Origin: Candidatus Neomarinimicrobiota bacterium
GTDB lineage: Bacteria > Fidelibacterota > JAANXI01
Length of the DNA: 64,000 bases
NCBI GenBank assembly: GCA_021734025.1
Contig: JAIPJS010000003.1
Span: 28,332-92,331, forward strand
Direction: 5' to 3'
In this document: piece by piece, positions 35,781 to 44,664 of the stretch
Position numbering within the stretch: position 1 is the first letter of the stretch
Layout of the letters: each line of letters opens with the position of its first letter
Translations under genes and position numbers: made by a program
The notes under the pieces: generated by a model
What the model was told of the DNA's origin: nothing
The model's database searches: none
Seen by the model: only the letters and a program-made list of their open reading frames with translations

Positions 35781-38700
35781 ATGATTTCCTGCGCAAATAA
35801 ATCCATTTTCCCAGTACTCTTTATACTATTATTTCCCGGCCAATTTCTCACGGCTGCCGGTACCAACTTTGTTCCTGAATATCTGACCATCAATGATGGG
35901 TTATCGTCTAATTACATCACCGATATCCACAAAGATCCCTCTGGATACATGTGGTTCGGGACAATGGACGGCCTTAACAGGTATGATGGGTATTCTTTTC
36001 TAGTCTTCAGAAATATGCCCAATGACGAAGAGTCATTGCTGGGCAACCGTATCACAGCCATTGAAGAAGACCACCATGGGAATTTTTTTATTGGTACCAC
36101 CACGCCGGGACTGAACTATTTTTATAGAAACTCCACCCGGGTTAAAAGGATTCCCTTAGCGGATTCAACCGGCCGTGTTTTCTCGTCTGTGCATACAATC
36201 AAATGTGCGAACGACAGCCTGGTCTGGTTAGGGACAATTGACGGATGTATCATTCGGTTTAATTCAATAAGGGATTCGATAGAGTGGTATACCAGGATTC
36301 CCAGCGATTTTCCCAATGGTGATCAGAATACGATCAATGGATTTTATCCGGATTCGACAGAGAACCTGTACATTGCATCGGAATTCGGCGGACTGGATTG
36401 TTTGCCATCCACCCGGAGCGCAATCACGCATATTTTACCGGCTGATACATTAGACGAGGAGTTCAGGCGAAACGGGTGCCGGGGAATAATAGAAGCTCGG
36501 GACGGTAACCTGTGGATTGCGCGGGCTGCGGGTGTAACTGCGTATAATCCGAGGACAACAGAAATAAAGCAATTTTCCTTCGCGGACGGTAAGGGGGAGA
36601 TGTTGAAAGCGCGGAATCTACAGATAAACCGGGATGGAAAGATAATCTTAAGCTCCTATCATGACCTGCTGATGATAGATCCTGTGACTGGAACTCACAC
36701 GAATATCACCAGTGTTTTGCCGCAATATTTCACCTCAGCGCTTCTTGTGGATGAGAACAATATTATTTGGGCCGGTACCAACGGATATGGCGGGGTAAAA
36801 ATTGATCCACGGAAAAGCCGTTTTCATAACAGTACCGGTAGTTTTCTTCCGGAGGTTTTCGGAGAGCAATTCAGCGCTCTCTCAGGTTATCCAGGTGTGA
36901 ACCAAAGCCTTCGTGATATGAACTTCCTGTCAGTAATCCGGGACCGGCACAGCAATCTCTGGGCGGCGACACAGTTCTCTGGCCTTTATAAAGTGGAACA
37001 TGAAACTGCGATGGTCCGGATTTTCCGCATGGGGACTCCGGATCTTCGCGGACGATATCAGGTAATGTATGAAGTATACGAAGGGCAGGATGGCCGGATT
37101 TGGGTAAGCACGGTCGGCGGAATATCCCTGTTGGATGAGAAGAACGGATCTTTTACATACTTTCGCCTCTATCCCGGAAAAGAGACAGCAAGCTTTGCCC
37201 TGAATAGCCGGGGATATTTTGACATCAGCTGCATGTATCAGGACCGCAACGGGACATTCTGGCTGGGCACACCGGAGCTTGGCTTGCTCTCTTTTCATCC
37301 CGTTACAACTTCCGGAAAGAATATACCTGTCATCTATGGGATCTCCGGGAAGGGACTTTCTTTTCCCATCTTAACTATTGCAGAAGATCCCACAGAACCC
37401 GACGACTATCTTTGGTTAGAGACCGAAGGTAATGGTTTAGTGCAGTTTGATAAGCGCACAGAGGAGATGTCTTTTTTCAATACAGGGCACGGTTTACCCA
37501 ACAATATTGTCAATGGTATCCTGACGGATGCGCGCGGCCATCTCTGGATGAGTACGAACAGAGGAATATGCACGTATGACCCGGTGGGGGAACGTTTCGC
37601 ACATTACGACAAGCGGGATGGATTACAGTCAAACGGGTTCAATCGCCGGGAATTTTACAAAACCGCTGACGGCGAAATGTACTTTGGGGGAGTGTACGGC
37701 TATAATCATTTTCATCCCGGCGACGTACTTGAGGTGACTGAAGCCCCGCCAATCGTGTTGACCGGGGTAAAACTTTTGAATACGCCACTCGATATTGGAG
37801 CTGTAGCAGAGGAGTCCAACCACTTTCCTCCATTAGAGAATAGACTGGTTCTGAAACACCATCAAAATAAAATGATCACATTCAATTATACTGCACTGGC
37901 GTATACTGATGCCCACAGAATCCGTTACGCGTATAAACTGGAGGATTTTGACCGGAGTTGGATTAACAATGGCCCCAACAGATCGGCAGTTTATACCAAT
38001 CTAAATCCTGGCGAATATTTGTTTCGGGTACGACAGTACCGGGATATTACCAACCCGGAGGCCCCGGAGCTTACTTTAGCCCTGACCATTTTACCATCGG
38101 CCTGGGGGACCTGGTGGTTTCGTCTACTGTTGAGCGCGGCATTCGTAGGGCTCATCAGCATGTATTTCCTGGTTCGTCAAAAAAACCTGGTTGCGAAGAC
38201 CCGGCAACAACAACGGTTTGCGCAACAGCTCATCCTGGCACAGGAAAGGGAACGCAAACGAATTGCGAGCGAACTCCACGACGGACTCGGGCAGAACCTG
38301 CTCATCATTAAAAATAAATTGATGGCGGGACTCAAAACACCGTACGGTTCGGATAAACAGGTGAATTTTATCACGGAAGCTTCGGATTTGACTTCCCGGA
38401 CACTTGAGGAAGTCCGGACCATTTCCCAGGGTCTTCACCCGAGTTACCTGGAATACCTGGGATTGACCATGGCGCTCGAATCCACGGTTGACCATGTTAG
38501 TGAAGCACCGGATATGACCTTCCACGTGGAGATAGAAAACATTGACGGGATTGTGTCCCGTGAGAAAGAGATCAACATCTACAGGATAATTCAGGAAAGT
38601 ATGAATAATATTCTCCGTCACTCCGGGGCGGCTGAAGTATTGATCACTGCAAAGAAAACCGATGCACAGGTCGTAATCAGGGTGGAGGATAACGGACGGG

Positions 38701-38870
38701 GATTCAATTTCGAAAAAACAGTTGCCAGCAGGCGGGGACTGGGAATCGGCAGTATGTTCGAGCGCTCCATGATCCTTGGAGCGACCTTTACTATCGACTC
38801 ATCACCGGGAAGCGGAACGAAAATCTCTCTCACAATCCCAGTGGAAGGGACGAGTCATGACTCAACCTGA
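35781..38870 (+). CDS. Reg_prop/Y_Y_Y sensor histidine kinase of the NarL type
   Basis: 1029 aa. Signal peptide FPVLFILLFPGQFLTAAG; about 620 residues of propeller repeats (GYMWFGTMDGLNRYDGYS, GHLWMSTNRGICTYD); a Y_Y_Y domain (about 700-770); one membrane helix near 777-797 (WWFRLLLSAAFVGLISMYFLV); HisKA_3 with H833 in ASELHDGLGQNL; and HATPase_c with DNGRGF and LGIGSMFERSM. It differs from the kinase at 11 kb by lacking PAS and receiver domains. The periplasmic propeller probably detects a carbohydrate or surface ligand, and it follows the glycosidase genes. The regulator gene overlaps its end. Confidence 0.93.
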   Translation: MISCANKSIFPVLFILLFPGQFLTAAGTNFVPEYLTINDGLSSNYITDIHKDPSGYMWFGTMDGLNRYDGYSFLVFRNMPNDEESLLGNRITAIEEDHHGNFFIGTTTPGLNYFYRNSTRVKRIPLADSTGRVFSSVHTIKCANDSLVWLGTIDGCIIRFNSIRDSIEWYTRIPSDFPNGDQNTINGFYPDSTENLYIASEFGGLDCLPSTRSAITHILPADTLDEEFRRNGCRGIIEARDGNLWIARAAGVTAYNPRTTEIKQFSFADGKGEMLKARNLQINRDGKIILSSYHDLLMIDPVTGTHTNITSVLPQYFTSALLVDENNIIWAGTNGYGGVKIDPRKSRFHNSTGSFLPEVFGEQFSALSGYPGVNQSLRDMNFLSVIRDRHSNLWAATQFSGLYKVEHETAMVRIFRMGTPDLRGRYQVMYEVYEGQDGRIWVSTVGGISLLDEKNGSFTYFRLYPGKETASFALNSRGYFDISCMYQDRNGTFWLGTPELGLLSFHPVTTSGKNIPVIYGISGKGLSFPILTIAEDPTEPDDYLWLETEGNGLVQFDKRTEEMSFFNTGHGLPNNIVNGILTDARGHLWMSTNRGICTYDPVGERFAHYDKRDGLQSNGFNRREFYKTADGEMYFGGVYGYNHFHPGDVLEVTEAPPIVLTGVKLLNTPLDIGAVAEESNHFPPLENRLVLKHHQNKMITFNYTALAYTDAHRIRYAYKLEDFDRSWINNGPNRSAVYTNLNPGEYLFRVRQYRDITNPEAPELTLALTILPSAWGTWWFRLLLSAAFVGLISMYFLVRQKNLVAKTRQQQRFAQQLILAQERERKRIASELHDGLGQNLLIIKNKLMAGLKTPYGSDKQVNFITEASDLTSRTLEEVRTISQGLHPSYLEYLGLTMALESTVDHVSEAPDMTFHVEIENIDGIVSREKEINIYRIIQESMNNILRHSGAAEVLITAKKTDAQVVIRVEDNGRGFNFEKTVASRRGLGIGSMFERSMILGATFTIDSSPGSGTKISLTIPVEGTSHDST

Positions 38871-39522
38871 ACCCCGACAATCTGTAAATATCCTTGTTGC
38901 TGATGATCATCCACTGTTCCGTGCCGGTGTTGTAACCGAACTAAAGAAAAACCCGGATTTCACCATCGTTGCGGAAGCCTCTGACGGACAACAGGCGTTT
39001 GATTTAATCGTCGAGCACGAACCTGATGTTGCCGTGTTGGATGTGAAAATGCCGGTGCTGACCGGACTGGAAGTCGCCCGGAAATTGCAGGAAAAAGACG
39101 TCACAACGGAGGTAATCCTGCTAACCATGTTAACTGAACAAAAGATTTTTCTGAAAGCACTGGGATACGGAGTACAGGGATATGTGCTGAAAGATGCTGC
39201 CGTGCAAAATATTTCAACCGCAGTGAAGCGGGTTGCAGGGGGCTGCTATTATCTGAGCCCGGAAATGACCGGGGTGTTAGTGAAAAAATCCCCCGAACCT
39301 GCCACAACTGACACGCCTGATGAAATACAGTCGCTGACTCCGGCGGAACGCACTGTGCTGTCCCACGTGGCGGAATTGGAGTCAAACCAGGAAATTGCAG
39401 AAACATTATTTATCTCTGTCCGCACGGTGGAAAACCATAAGGTCAACATTAATCGGAAGTTGGGATTGCAGGGCAGAAACACCCTGCTGAAATATGCGAT
39501 AGCGCATAGATCTTACCTGTAA
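38857..39522 (+). CDS. NarL/FixJ-type response regulator paired with the upstream kinase
   Basis: 221 aa from the ATG with GGAAGGGA upstream, overlapping the kinase stop by 14 bp; the longer frame start is rejected. Receiver: NILVADDHPLFRAG, phospho-acceptor D62 in AVLDVKMP, and VLKDAAVQNISTAVKRV; HTH: LTPAERTVLSHVAELESNQEIAETL, SVRTVENHKVNINRKLGL. It should act with the Reg_prop kinase as one phosphorelay; the flanking glycosidases and surface proteins are plausible targets, by position only. Confidence 0.95.
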   Translation: MTQPEPRQSVNILVADDHPLFRAGVVTELKKNPDFTIVAEASDGQQAFDLIVEHEPDVAVLDVKMPVLTGLEVARKLQEKDVTTEVILLTMLTEQKIFLKALGYGVQGYVLKDAAVQNISTAVKRVAGGCYYLSPEMTGVLVKKSPEPATTDTPDEIQSLTPAERTVLSHVAELESNQEIAETLFISVRTVENHKVNINRKLGLQGRNTLLKYAIAHRSYL

Positions 39523-39568
39523 GTCTCTTCATTTAAATCTGCCGCATTATGGTAGCAACAATCCGATC

Positions 39569-39583
39569 GTCCCTGGCGGGACT
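39569..39583 (+). repeat. Solo terminal hairpin of the palindromic family, copy 7
   Basis: Only GTCCCTGGCGGGACT remains, 46 bp after the response-regulator stop. A separate palindrome TGCGTTAACGCA lies about 50 bp further on. An open frame runs through this hairpin into the next gene and gives that gene a false N-terminal extension. Confidence 0.75.
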
Positions 39584-39920
39584 TGGATTATCATTTTTAA
39601 ACCATAATCTGTGCGTAAACCCACAGGTATGTGCGTTAACGCATAGAAATTTGAGTACTTCCCCCTATTCAAATCAATTCAGTCATACGGTACATTTCAA
39701 TAATCCAGGATCCGGTTCACCACGAAAGATGGGTGGAATGGGTGTGTTAATCGGCGAGGACAAGCCGGAGTGTCGTTATAACATCCGGGAAATGGGGGAC
39801 TGTGAGAACCAAATCATCCGGTGTTCCGAGCCGTTCCCCGTCGATGACCTCCTGTGGTCATTGGCTTTCACATGGATACCAATTTTGGCTGCCAACTCGT
39901 TAAAAAATGGGAAAATTAAA
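39584..39920. other. Leader region of the GLUG protein gene
   Basis: The frame stays open through this stretch, but it starts in a repeat and encodes no signal peptide or domain, while an excellent signal peptide begins at 39,921. I therefore read it as untranslated. It contains TGCGTTAACGCA near 39,635. Confidence 0.55.
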
Positions 39921-42900
39921 ATGAAAACGAAAACTTTTGGAAAACTTTTGTTTGGGTTGGTTTTATTAATTGGCCTGACAGGACCAGGCTGGAGTGTATC
40001 CTATCCAACTGCAACTGCACCCGCAACCGGGGATGGCAGCAGCGGGAACCCGTATCAGATAGCCAATCTGGAAAATCTATACTGGATTGCAGCTCCGGAG
40101 GCTGTAGTAGCAAGCCCGACACAAGCGACCCGCTGGGCAGCCCATTATATACAGACTGCGAATATTGATGCATCGGATACCGATGGAGGAACTGGGTGGG
40201 GTACAGCAGGTTGGTCACCAATTGGCAACAGTACCACTAAATTCACAGGTTCATATGATGGAGACGGGTACATTATCGATGGACTGTTCATCAGCCGTTC
40301 AGCGACAAATTACCAGGGATTATTTGGGTATACTGACGGTGCTACAATTTCCAACATGGGGATCGCAAACCTCGATATAACCGGTCTTGATAACGTCGGC
40401 GGTCTGGTTGGATATAGTAATAACTCTGCCATCAGCACCTGTTATACAAGTGGCACCATCGTTGGCAATCCTAGTGGGATGGCGTATACCGCTGGTCTCG
40501 TCGGATACGTCAATTCGGGTTCCGTCAGTAACTCGTATGCCACATGTTCCGTCACTGCTAGCGGGAGATATGCATTGCTTGTAGGGCAGGTGATAGGTGG
40601 AACCATAGAATACTCATACAGTACAGGTCGGATTGGCGGAAGCGGTGGATTGGGACTAATAGGATATCAGTCTACAGCGACCATCACGAACTGTTTCTGG
40701 GATATGGAAGCCTCGTATTATACAACTCAGCCTTCCGGGAGTTTTGGTGGTGGAACCGGAAAAAACACTGCAGAAATGATGCAACAAAACACCTTCACAG
40801 GTTGGGATTTCACCGCCACCTGGAATATCTATAGTAACGGGGAAAGCTATCCTTATCTCCGGAAGATGCAAACGCCTCCGTCGCTTTTAAGCACCTCGGT
40901 TTCCGGTGGTGACGTGAATCTTTCCTGGGGTGCTCCGTCCCCGGCGCCAAATGGGTATAACGTCTATCGCAACGCTGAGAAGATTAACGCAAGTTTAGTT
41001 ACAAGTCTCACATATAATGATACGGAAGCGACAATAGGCACGAATTATAATTATTATATAGAGGCAGTCTATACAACCGGCCTTTCCCAGCCATCAAATT
41101 TTACACCATACCTTGATTTACGGTTTACTGCGGGTACGGGAAAGTCCGGCGCTCCCTACCAAATCACCACGCATTCACATCTAAATTACATCGGGGACCA
41201 CCTGGGGTACCCCTATGTCTCGTTTAAACTAATGAACGCCCTGGATCTTACATCCGAATGTGCGTCAGGTGGCACATATTATAATAGCGGTGCCGGCTGG
41301 GAGCCCATTGGGACCTCGGGTACCGGAAATCAGTTTCAGGGCGGTTTCGATGGTAATGGATATGTAATCACCGGTCTGATGATTAACAGGGCTTCAACAT
41401 CCGATATCGGCCTGTTTGGGGAGGTGAAGAGTGCGAGTTTTAGCAATGTCAAACTTGAACAAGTAAATGTGACCGGGAACGATGATGTCGGTGGACTGGT
41501 TGGTTACAATGGCACTTCCCCTATAAACAACTCCTATGTAACCGGTGTGGTAAATGGAAGTGGCGCGGTAGGCGGCCTGGTAGGATATAGTCAGAACTCT
41601 GCTATAAGTAATAGTTACACCACCGGTGAGGTGACAGCCAGTGCCTGGGCCGCTGGCGGACTCGTTGGATACAGTTATGCCGATACCATAACTGATGCGT
41701 ACTCCGAGATGACAATCAACGGTAACAATGGTGTTGGCGGGCTGTTTGGAGAGAGCGATAATTCTGTCATCAGTACTAGCCATGCGACCGGGAGTGTCAC
41801 CAGTCCAGCTGGCTATGGGGGTGGGTTTGTCGGGTATTCCTCTAGTAACACCTTCACCAATTGTTATGCCGACGGGAATGTGGAAAGTTCAGGACAATAC
41901 GCAGGAGGATTTGCCGGGTACTTTTCGAATGATGACGTGAATAACTGCGACGCCAATGGCGATGTCACAGGGATGACTTCAGGTAATTCATATGCCGGCG
42001 GTCTGGCGGGATACAGTTATCAGACAACGGTGAGCAACGCCTCCGCGGATGGTAAAGTTACCGGTGATATTTGGGTCGGAGGACTAGTAGGATTTAGCCG
42101 GCTCGGTAGTATCGAGTACTCCTCGGCGACCGACACGGTAGACGGCGGGGAGATGCTCATTGGTGGACTGGTGGGAGAAGCGGAAGGCACCGCAATCAGT
42201 AACTCTTACGCCTCGGGCATCGTTACCGGTAACACCGGGACGCCACCATCTGGTCATTATTATACGGATGTTGGTGGCCTGGTTGGATATGCGGATGTGT
42301 ATTCCGGCACGGTGACGGCGATCACGAATTCCTATGCCTGTGGTTCTGTAACCAGTGAGGAAGAAGTCGGCGGACTGGTCGGCTATCTCACAAGCACCTG
42401 TACAATCAATAACTCGTATGCCGTCGGAGTTGTGACCGGCAACACGAATGTCGGCGGGCTGGTTGGTACGAACGGCTCCACGGATAACTCTAACGTCACC
42501 AATTCCTTCTGGGATACCCAGCACACCGGGCAGGCATCCAGTGACGGCGGCACCGGCAAAACCACGGCGGAGATGAAGAGCGTCGCCACGTTCACCGACG
42601 AAAGTACCGCCGGTCTGACCACCGCCTGGGACTTCGAGACCGATCCCAACGATGACGCGGCGAACGAGGATTACTGGGATATGGATCTGTCCGGGACCAT
42701 CAATGGGGGCTACCCGTTCCTTTCATACCAGAACGGCACCGACTGCTCGCTGCCGGTGGAACTGGCGGCGTTTACCGCGAAAGTCACGGACAAGGGCGAC
42801 GTGCTCCTGCAATGGATCACGGAGAGTGAGATCGAGAATCTGGGGTTCAATCTCTACCGGAGCGCCAGCGAGACCGGCGATTATCAGAGAGTAAACAGCG

Positions 42901-43349
42901 CATTGATTCCGGGCGCGGGATCGTCGCCGGACCGGCACACGTACAATTATACCGACAAAAAGCCCGGTCCGGGCCACGTCCTCTGGTACCAGCTGGAAGA
43001 CGTGGATTTTACCGGGAAAACCACCCGGCACGAGGCCATCTCCACCGCCCCGGTGGTGAACGCCAGGCCCGAGGCGTTCCGGCTGTACCCCAACTATCCC
43101 AACCCGTTCAATCCGGTGACACGATTCACCTACGAAATTCCGGCAACCCGGGAGGTACACATCGCCATCTATAAAATTACCGGGGCAAAGGTCTGCGATC
43201 TGTTCAATGGGAAGCAGGCGCCGGGCGCCTATACCCTGCGCTGGGACGGAACCAATGCCGGTGGTCAGGCACTCCCCTCCGGTATTTACTTTGTGGTGAT
43301 TCAGGCAGGCAGGGATTATGATAAATTCAAAATGACCCTGCTGCGGTGA
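39921..43349 (+). CDS. Large secreted GLUG-repeat surface protein with C-terminal FlgD-like sorting module
   Basis: 1142 aa from the ATG of MKTKTFGKLLFGLVLLIGLTG, a clear signal peptide; a possible further 124 codons upstream run through a repeat and are rejected. The body holds about fifteen GLUG motifs of the type VGGLVGYSNNSAIS, in two blocks split by a fibronectin-like insert (SGGDVNLSWGAPSPAPNGYNVYR). The C-terminal 190 residues are a second such sandwich (WITESEIENLGFNLYRS) and YPNYPNPFNP followed by a FlgD-like Ig fold ending in FKMTLLR. The terminal module resembles type IX or related outer-surface sorting signals. Function is probably adhesion or polymer binding. Confidence 0.85.
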   Translation: MKTKTFGKLLFGLVLLIGLTGPGWSVSYPTATAPATGDGSSGNPYQIANLENLYWIAAPEAVVASPTQATRWAAHYIQTANIDASDTDGGTGWGTAGWSPIGNSTTKFTGSYDGDGYIIDGLFISRSATNYQGLFGYTDGATISNMGIANLDITGLDNVGGLVGYSNNSAISTCYTSGTIVGNPSGMAYTAGLVGYVNSGSVSNSYATCSVTASGRYALLVGQVIGGTIEYSYSTGRIGGSGGLGLIGYQSTATITNCFWDMEASYYTTQPSGSFGGGTGKNTAEMMQQNTFTGWDFTATWNIYSNGESYPYLRKMQTPPSLLSTSVSGGDVNLSWGAPSPAPNGYNVYRNAEKINASLVTSLTYNDTEATIGTNYNYYIEAVYTTGLSQPSNFTPYLDLRFTAGTGKSGAPYQITTHSHLNYIGDHLGYPYVSFKLMNALDLTSECASGGTYYNSGAGWEPIGTSGTGNQFQGGFDGNGYVITGLMINRASTSDIGLFGEVKSASFSNVKLEQVNVTGNDDVGGLVGYNGTSPINNSYVTGVVNGSGAVGGLVGYSQNSAISNSYTTGEVTASAWAAGGLVGYSYADTITDAYSEMTINGNNGVGGLFGESDNSVISTSHATGSVTSPAGYGGGFVGYSSSNTFTNCYADGNVESSGQYAGGFAGYFSNDDVNNCDANGDVTGMTSGNSYAGGLAGYSYQTTVSNASADGKVTGDIWVGGLVGFSRLGSIEYSSATDTVDGGEMLIGGLVGEAEGTAISNSYASGIVTGNTGTPPSGHYYTDVGGLVGYADVYSGTVTAITNSYACGSVTSEEEVGGLVGYLTSTCTINNSYAVGVVTGNTNVGGLVGTNGSTDNSNVTNSFWDTQHTGQASSDGGTGKTTAEMKSVATFTDESTAGLTTAWDFETDPNDDAANEDYWDMDLSGTINGGYPFLSYQNGTDCSLPVELAAFTAKVTDKGDVLLQWITESEIENLGFNLYRSASETGDYQRVNSALIPGAGSSPDRHTYNYTDKKPGPGHVLWYQLEDVDFTGKTTRHEAISTAPVVNARPEAFRLYPNYPNPFNPVTRFTYEIPATREVHIAIYKITGAKVCDLFNGKQAPGAYTLRWDGTNAGGQALPSGIYFVVIQAGRDYDKFKMTLLR

Positions 43350-43379
43350 TATCCCTCGACAAAGATTCTTAAACCGGTC

Positions 43380-43885
43380 GTCCCTGGTGGGACTTGAATT
43401 GTTCTTAAATATCCTTTTCCCCACCACTGACGTGGTGGGCTAGTCAGCGATCGTCCCTCCGGGACTTGCCCATTCACAAAATTGGGGCACAAGCAATGTC
43501 ATTGGCGGAAATTATAATAATGACCCCTTTAGGATCTGCAACCCATAAAAGGGGCAATGTAAATAGCAAACCTTTCACGGATTTCGTATGGTGTGGCATA
43601 CATTTTGGGGACTGGTGTTTGATCGATGTCCCGCATATCCCTGCAAAAAAAGTGGCAGGCTATACATCGATCGTCCCTCCAGGACTTGAGATATTGCCCC
43701 AGGCTACTTTTACCCACCACTTCAGTGGTGGGCCGAACGCCACCGTCCCTGCCGGGGCTTGCCAAATAAGAACCGTGAGAAATACGGTCGGTTTTTTGTC
43801 CCGCCAGTGACGAAACGCCTTCATCCCCGGGTGGCAACCCGGGGGAAAGAATGCCCATACAAATCCCAAGTCCCGGCAGGGACGT
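43380..43885 (+). repeat. Composite palindromic element, copy 8, double and diverged
   Basis: Two heads: GTCCCTGGTGGGACT at 43,380 with CCCACCACTGACGTGGTGGG and GTCCCTCCGGGAC; and GTCCCTCCAGGACT near 43,671 with CCCACCACTTCAGTGGTGGG. The tail has CCCCGGGTGGCAACCCGGGG and AGTCCCGGCAGGGAC. About 200 bp of unrelated sequence separates the heads. It begins 30 bp after the GLUG gene stop. Linker sequences differ from copies 3-6, indicating greater age. Confidence 0.8.
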
Positions 43886-44664
43886 TCGGAAAATGAATAT
43901 TACAGCCCATCGAAGCTCAGGTTGTCGGAAAATTGTAGAGTGTCCGTTGTGTGGGGACGACCCGCAATTCGAATTTTCCGGAGATGCAATGCAACATCTT
44001 GGAAGGGACTTCTCGTGGAGGAATCTCCGGCGGGATAGTGTAGGCTCTGTAATCGTGTCATTCCTCCGGTTAAACCGTTATCTGTTTTTTGTGATTTGGG
44101 ACAAAATTTATTTTAGTAATTTTTATTAAGAAATAAATGCTAAGTGACAGTTATTATTACACCTTATAAAAGCAATTTAATTAGCATAAGGGGATACAAT
44201 TGATAAATGCAGGTTATCTCTGTTCTTTTATCTTGACAAAGCTGAAGTTTCGTATGTAAACTTATTCTCAAAATAGAAGCCTTTGATGAACATTGTATTA
44301 AATTGGCCGATAACACCTTTTGTCATTTGCAATGCATTTTGTCAGTACTTTCATTTCTATTTCCTTAAAACTATAACTGCTCCGTACATTGATTTATTTC
44401 CACGGTTTCAGACCAAAAACCATTTCAGGTCTTTCACTTAAATATGAGCTGTACTCCCAAATATACTTTCAAATTTCTCATTCCTGACTATACTCGGTTT
44501 TTCCCGTCCGGGTATAATAAACCGGGTCTCCCTTTTGGAATTACAGTAACTCATATATAGCCTGTCGGGAGTCATTCAGGCTAAATTCCCGAGGTGTAAC
44601 GAGGGCCTGAGGGGTAGATTTAACCATTTCAGGAATTTCACTTTTGTTGATACGGGGTTGAATA
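43886..44664. other. Long AT-rich intergenic leader before the beta-helix protein gene
   Basis: No gene is supported. A 92-codon frame over the first part begins inside the repeat and has no recognisable content. From about 44,110 the sequence is clearly AT-richer than its surroundings. The last 130 bp contain TTCCCGAGGTGTAACGAGGGCC, of unknown role. It may hold a regulated promoter with a long leader. Confidence 0.4.

Noticed and set aside
43466..44129. Open frames of 92-114 codons around copy 8 of the repeat
   Set aside because: They begin or lie within the palindromic element and have no signal, domain or ribosome binding site.
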